Positions 12,229 through 15,644 of a DNA stretch of 15,644 nt are shown here, piece by piece. Position 1 is the first letter of the stretch. Each line of letters starts with the position of its first letter. Source of the DNA: an archaeon (GTDB taxonomy: Archaea > Thermoproteota > Nitrososphaeria > Nitrososphaerales > Nitrosopumilaceae); contig JAKAJY010000112.1 in the NCBI GenBank assembly GCA_021824845.1, positions 1-15,644 of the forward strand, in the 5' to 3' direction. The position numbers and the translations under genes are program-made. Below the pieces are notes generated by a model, which had not been told where the DNA came from, made no database searches, and worked only from the letters and a program-made list of their open reading frames with translations.

Positions 12229-13941
12229 ATGGTTGATTCTATCGAATATGATCTGATTATAGTTGGATCTGGTCTTGCTGGACTTCGTGCAGCAATAGAG
12301 GCAGCAAAGACAAGTCAAACCCTCAAAATTGGAGTCGTTTCCAAAGTTCAGGTCATGCGTTCGCACTCTGTGTCTGCGGAGGGTGGAACAGCTGCAGTAC
12401 TATTTGAGGAGGACGGTGACAGTGTTGAATCACACATTTATGATACTGTAAAGGGAAGTGACTTTTTGGCAGATCAGGATGTCGCAGAGCGACTCTGCAA
12501 AGAGATGCCAAAAGAAGTCTACCAGCTTGAACACTGGGGCATGCCGTGGTCTCGACGAAAGGATGGAAGAATAGGGCAGAGAAACTTTGGAGGATACAGT
12601 TTTCCGCGTGCGACATATGCATCAGATAAAGTTGGATTCTTTGAAATGCAGACATTATACGACACTTGTCTAAAATTTGATAACATTTCATTTCTGAATG
12701 AGTGGTTTGTAACTGCAATCATCCATGACGGACAGCAATTCATGGGAATCACTGCAATAGAACTATCAAGCGGCACATTTTACACAATACGCGCAAAGGG
12801 ACTAATCATTGCAACTGGTGGTGCTGGAAGAATCTACAGCTTTTCGACTTATGCATTATCATCTACTCCTGATGGAATCGATATGGCATATCGCGCAGGC
12901 CTTGCGCTAAAGGACATGGAGTTTGTTCAATTCCACCCGACCGGAATTTTGCCGTCTGGAATTCTGATTACCGAGGGCGCTAGAGGTGAAGGCGGCTATC
13001 TTCTTAATACCAATAATGAGCGATTCATGAAAAACTATGCCCCAAGCAAAATGGAGCTTGCACCACGTGATATTGTGTCCCGTGCAATAATGAGTGAGAT
13101 TCGCGATGGCCGAGGCTTCAAGCATGAGACAGGCGTGGATTGCATGAAGCTAGACCTGCGACACATAGGAGACGCCGTCATTAGGGAAAAACTAGGTGCC
13201 ATCCGTGAGATTTCTATCAAGTTTTCAGGAATCGATCCATCGCAAGAGCCAATCGATATTCGACCAGTATGTCATTACATGATGGGTGGAATTCACACCA
13301 ACATTGATGGTGCAACAGAGCTCAAGGGAGTCTGGGCGGCAGGTGAAGCGGCATGCAATTCAGTCCATGGTGCAAACCGACTTGGCGCAAACTCTACATC
13401 CGAATGTATTGTTTGGGGAAAAATCACTGGAAAGATTGCTGCAGAATATGCGCTAAACTCAAACCGCACATCACAATTCCCACACCACCTAGTTACTTTG
13501 GAAGAAAAAAGAATCTATGATGGAGTATTTCGAGGACAAGGAGACTACAATCCATATGAGGTAAGACAAGAGCTAACCGATATTATGAATGACAAGGCAT
13601 ATGTCTACAGGACCGAGACTGATCTGGTTGAAGGACTAAAGAGATTGAGGGAAATTCGAGCAAGAACTTGGAAACATGTTGATGACAAGGCAAAAGAATA
13701 CAACACAAACTTTAGTAACGTAATGGAGCTTGATTCCATGTTCAGAGTTGCCGAAGTCGTACTCCTTGGTGCAATTAATAGACGCGAGTCCCGCGGATCA
13801 CACTCTAGACTCGATTATCCAAACCGAGACGATACAAACTTTTTACACCATACGCTTGCTTACTATGATCCGAAGGAACCAATAATGAAAAAGCATCCAG
13901 TAACCATAACTAGGTACCAGCCGGTGGAGAGAAAATACTAG
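12229..13941 (+). CDS. sdhA: Succinate dehydrogenase flavoprotein subunit
   Basis: Catalytic subunit of complex II: oxidises succinate to fumarate and passes electrons through covalently bound FAD to SdhB. Seen in the 570 residues: the dinucleotide-binding motif GSGLAG (13-18); HSVSAEGG with H46 as the covalent FAD ligand; FHPTGI with H236; TEGARGEGG (248-256); LAPRD with the catalytic arginine R280; CHYMMGG with H349; and GEAACNSVHGANRLGANS with R384. All catalytic positions known from E. coli SdhA are present, and length is normal. Fumarate reductase cannot be excluded from sequence alone, but an aerobic ammonia oxidiser would use it as a dehydrogenase. It heads an operon with 0-1 nt between genes and shares a 117-bp divergent region with the PadR gene. 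Confidence 0.96.
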   Translation: MVDSIEYDLIIVGSGLAGLRAAIEAAKTSQTLKIGVVSKVQVMRSHSVSAEGGTAAVLFEEDGDSVESHIYDTVKGSDFLADQDVAERLCKEMPKEVYQLEHWGMPWSRRKDGRIGQRNFGGYSFPRATYASDKVGFFEMQTLYDTCLKFDNISFLNEWFVTAIIHDGQQFMGITAIELSSGTFYTIRAKGLIIATGGAGRIYSFSTYALSSTPDGIDMAYRAGLALKDMEFVQFHPTGILPSGILITEGARGEGGYLLNTNNERFMKNYAPSKMELAPRDIVSRAIMSEIRDGRGFKHETGVDCMKLDLRHIGDAVIREKLGAIREISIKFSGIDPSQEPIDIRPVCHYMMGGIHTNIDGATELKGVWAAGEAACNSVHGANRLGANSTSECIVWGKITGKIAAEYALNSNRTSQFPHHLVTLEEKRIYDGVFRGQGDYNPYEVRQELTDIMNDKAYVYRTETDLVEGLKRLREIRARTWKHVDDKAKEYNTNFSNVMELDSMFRVAEVVLLGAINRRESRGSHSRLDYPNRDDTNFLHHTLAYYDPKEPIMKKHPVTITRYQPVERKY

Positions 13942-13942
13942 A

Positions 13943-14374
13943 ATGAAACGAAACGAAAACAAGGAAGGAATCAAAGGCATGGCAAACCCAGGCCGATACG
14001 GAATAGAACGCGTTGCCTACTGGCTAATGAGAATAACCGGCCTTGGATTACTCGCATATTTGATTGGGCATGTGTACGAAACCAGTAATATCGTAAATGG
14101 AAAAACAGCGTGGGATAATTTTCTGAGCCTGACTCAAACCACTGAAGGACATGTGGTTCTTACTTTGGTGATTGGCATGTGCGTATTTCATACCGCAAAT
14201 GGAATCCGTGTAATGCTTGGACATGGGGGATTTGGGGTTGGCAAGCCAGCACGACCTGACTATCCATACACACCAGCATCACAAAACAACATGCACAAGC
14301 TTTGCATTTATGCATCCATTGGTCTTGCTGCGCTTGCAATGATGTATGGTATGTCAGTATTGTTTGGTGAATAA
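13943..14374 (+). CDS. sdhC: Succinate dehydrogenase membrane anchor subunit (cytochrome b, SdhC-like)
   Basis: Heme- and quinone-binding membrane anchor of complex II. Three membrane helices are visible (about residues 24-45, 68-92 and 118-141). Helix 2 carries FHTANGIRV with H83, the likely heme b ligand, followed by H94; helix 1 has H43 in IGHVYET. The first 12 residues are polar and charged, and an alternative ATG at 13979 (MANPGRYG) with AAGG about 10 bases upstream would give a 131-residue protein that may be the true form. The annotated ATG lies one base after the sdhA stop. The subunit shares the H-x-x-N-G-[IL]-R-V motif with the next gene product, which suggests common ancestry of the two anchors. 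Confidence 0.88.
   Translation: MKRNENKEGIKGMANPGRYGIERVAYWLMRITGLGLLAYLIGHVYETSNIVNGKTAWDNFLSLTQTTEGHVVLTLVIGMCVFHTANGIRVMLGHGGFGVGKPARPDYPYTPASQNNMHKLCIYASIGLAALAMMYGMSVLFGE
14366..14370 (+). promoter_or_regulatory. Shine-Dalgarno deciding the sdhD start
   Basis: GGTGA inside the last codons of sdhC ends 5 nt before ATG 14376. It favours this start over an in-frame ATG at 14346 inside sdhC. Confidence 0.6.
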
Positions 14375-14375
14375 A

Positions 14376-14723
14376 ATGCGCGAAAGCACAATAATGAAAA
14401 TCCACTATGGCACGGCACTGGGTGCTGTGGTGCTTGTTGCAGTACATGTGTTGTTTAGAATAACGATGATGAACTACGAGGATTCTCTGGCATACGAAAA
14501 CGTACTTGCAAATTACAAGTACATTCCATATGCAATAATGCTGGAACTCATCTTGGTGCTACTCTCAGTTCATGGATTTAATGGATTACGCGTCATACTG
14601 CTTGAGCTAAAACAAGGAAGATCATACGAAAAAGCAGTCTCATATGGATGCATAGCTGGAATGATCGGCCTTGTCGCATATGGTTCAAGGACTATATTGA
14701 TGGCAAGCATGGGGATGACATAG
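14376..14723 (+). CDS. sdhD: Succinate dehydrogenase membrane anchor subunit (SdhD-like)
   Basis: Second membrane anchor of complex II, 115 residues with three predicted helices (about 12-31, 49-75 and 89-110). Helix 2 contains VHGFNGLRV with H66, aligning with H83 of the SdhC-like subunit and probably the other axial ligand of the shared heme b. Helix 1 has H24 in AVHVLFR, mirroring H43 of SdhC. The ATG used lies one base after the sdhC stop with GGTGA 5 nt upstream; extending the frame to 14346 would only translate the end of sdhC in another frame. The next gene starts directly after the stop. Assignment to SdhD rests on operon position, size, topology and the heme motif. Confidence 0.85.
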   Translation: MRESTIMKIHYGTALGAVVLVAVHVLFRITMMNYEDSLAYENVLANYKYIPYAIMLELILVLLSVHGFNGLRVILLELKQGRSYEKAVSYGCIAGMIGLVAYGSRTILMASMGMT

Positions 14724-15494
14724 ATGAGTGAGCTATCACAAACAATGGCAGAGGAAGAGTCATCTACTGAAGTATCATCGTCAAAAACAATAACACTCCG
14801 CATTGCAAAATTCAATCCGGAACATGATTCAACTCAACAATTTGCAGACTTTAAGCTTCCATATGAGAGATGGACGACAGTACTGGATGCAATTTTGGAT
14901 GTCAAAAAACACCTCGATCATTCTGTGGCTGTGCGATACTCCTGCAGACAGGCATCATGCGGTTCATGTGGAATGAAGATCAACGGACGACCAAGACTGG
15001 CGTGCTTTACGAAAATATCGGAGCTAAACTCTGATGTAGTTACGGTAGAGCCGATGAACAACTATCCAATTGTCAGGGATTTGGTTGTCAATTTGGAGCG
15101 AATGTTTACGACTCATAAAAAAATGCAGCCCTATGTAATTCGTGAAGACACTGAAATCACTGCACCAACAAAGGAATTCAAGCAGACTCCAGAAGAGTTG
15201 GAAGAATACATCCAGTTTGCAAACTGCATCAAATGCGGCCTTTGCAACTCTGCATGCCCTACAATGGCAACTGATTCGTCATTTTTAGGACCTCAGGCAC
15301 TAGGCCAGGCATACCGATATGTCGCAGATAATAGAGACAAGGGCAAGAGCTCTAGACTAAAAATTATTGATGAATCCCACGGAATCTGGAGATGCCACTT
15401 TGCAGGCTCTTGTAGCCAGGTTTGTCCAAAAGGAGTAGACCCAGCCATGGGAATACAATTGCTGAGGGGCTATCTCTTGGGATTTAGAAAATAA
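14724..15494 (+). CDS. sdhB: Succinate dehydrogenase iron-sulfur subunit
   Basis: Carries electrons from FAD to the quinone site through three Fe-S clusters. The N-terminal ferredoxin domain has the [2Fe-2S] ligands C74, C79, C82 (CRQASCGSC) and C94. The C-terminal domain has CIKCGLCNSACP (C168, C171, C174, C178) and CHFAGSCSQVCPKG (C224, C230, C234), giving the [4Fe-4S] and [3Fe-4S] clusters as in E. coli, with no missing ligand. The first 20 residues are an acidic, serine-rich extension ahead of the conserved fold; a second ATG at codon 8 (14745) could be the real start. The annotated ATG abuts the sdhD stop. The gene ends 3 bases from the stop of a convergent partial gene. Confidence 0.96.
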   Translation: MSELSQTMAEEESSTEVSSSKTITLRIAKFNPEHDSTQQFADFKLPYERWTTVLDAILDVKKHLDHSVAVRYSCRQASCGSCGMKINGRPRLACFTKISELNSDVVTVEPMNNYPIVRDLVVNLERMFTTHKKMQPYVIREDTEITAPTKEFKQTPEELEEYIQFANCIKCGLCNSACPTMATDSSFLGPQALGQAYRYVADNRDKGKSSRLKIIDESHGIWRCHFAGSCSQVCPKGVDPAMGIQLLRGYLLGFRK

Positions 15495-15497
15495 TAT

Positions 15498-15644
15498 CTA
15501 GGCTGCAGGCTTTTTTGGGTTTGGGCTATTATTCACTTGGTTGTTGATTGCCTCTGCCATGAAGTGATTTGAGACATTTACTTTGACATCATCCACTCCG
15601 TCTATCTTTAGTAAATGATCATGGACATCTTGGCAAATCTTGAA
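15498..15644 (-). CDS. C-terminal fragment, possible DUF59/MIP18-like iron-sulfur assembly protein
   Basis: An open minus-strand frame enters from the right edge and ends in TAG at 15500-15498 after 48 residues. The visible part begins with QDVHDHLLKIDGVDDVKVNV, continues with HFMAEAINNQV, and closes with a proline- and lysine-rich tail. A helix followed by GVDxVxVxV resembles the end of DUF59 (MIP18/PaaD/SufT) domains, which help load Fe-S clusters; next to sdhB that would make sense, but too little is visible to be sure. The coding pattern is consistent with its neighbours (no internal stop, common codons). The start and most of the domain lie outside the window. Confidence 0.55.
   Translation of the reverse strand, partial: FKICQDVHDHLLKIDGVDDVKVNVSNHFMAEAINNQVNNSPNPKKPAA
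15511..15516 (+). terminator. Oligo-T terminator candidate for the sdh operon
   Basis: Six T at 17 bases after the sdhB stop, directly after a GC-rich stretch, as in archaeal oligo-T termination. It lies inside the coding part of the convergent minus-strand gene, so the sdh transcript would overlap that gene's mRNA by a short antisense stretch. Confidence 0.35.

Noticed and set aside
14346..14375. Longer start for the SdhD-like protein at ATG 14346
   Set aside because: The extra ten residues translate the end of sdhC in another frame, while GGTGA sits 5 nt before ATG 14376.
1..15644. CRISPR arrays, insertion sequences, toxin-antitoxin or defence genes
   Set aside because: No spaced direct repeats, transposase motifs, terminal inverted repeats or defence-type domains were found; the window reads as core chromosome.

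Overview
The window is chromosomal DNA of an archaeon, most likely an ammonia-oxidising thaumarchaeon (Nitrososphaerota) of the Nitrosopumilales type. The sequence shows an archaeal gene set: an MCM replicative helicase, a Hel308 helicase, Alba, an Alg7-like GlcNAc-1-phosphate transferase and a Trm112-like protein. It also shows two tRNA genes without an encoded CCA end and TATA boxes about 23-27 bases ahead of start codons, as expected for leaderless archaeal mRNAs. Base composition looks moderate (low to mid 40s % GC by eye), higher than Nitrosopumilus itself and closer to Nitrosotenuis-like genomes. That lineage guess is inference.

Layout. Bases 1-5305 (+): the 3' part of mcm, hel308, a polytopic polyprenyl-phosphate GlcNAc-1-phosphate transferase and a small two-helix membrane protein, packed with overlaps. 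Bases 5302-8523 (-): a compact row read right to left. It holds a nucleotidyltransferase-like protein, a branched-chain aminotransferase, a Gfo/Idh/MocA sugar-nucleotide dehydrogenase, a Trm112-like protein and a hexapeptide acetyltransferase. Bases 8558-9710: tRNA-Pro(CGG) on the minus strand, a ferredoxin-NADP reductase-like gene (-), and tRNA-Ala(GGC) on the plus strand. Bases 9712-10635: a HEAT-repeat protein (-) and Alba (+) from a shared divergent promoter region. Bases 10663-12111 (-): a PEP mutase/isocitrate lyase-family enzyme and a PadR-type regulator. Bases 12229-15494 (+): a complete succinate dehydrogenase operon in the order sdhA-sdhC-sdhD-sdhB. The right edge cuts a minus-strand gene whose C-terminus resembles a DUF59/MIP18 iron-sulfur assembly domain.

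How the genes work together. The left side joins DNA replication and repair helicases to a membrane step of lipid-linked glycan synthesis. The convergent row next to it adds two likely acetamido-sugar nucleotide enzymes (WbpB-like and WbpD-like), so a surface-glycan theme spans the 5305 junction. On the right, the PadR gene lies between an enzyme of a succinate-releasing superfamily and the succinate dehydrogenase operon. Its own promoter carries a perfect 14-bp palindrome between TATA box and start, so autoregulation is likely and control of the flanking carbon-metabolism genes is possible.

No gene-free stretch exceeds 300 bases. The longest are 12112-12228 (divergent PadR/sdhA promoter region) and 9526-9636 (between the FNR and tRNA-Ala starts). 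I see no mobile element, CRISPR array or prophage. This reads as core chromosome; the most interesting items are regulatory and contextual, not a new defence-type system.
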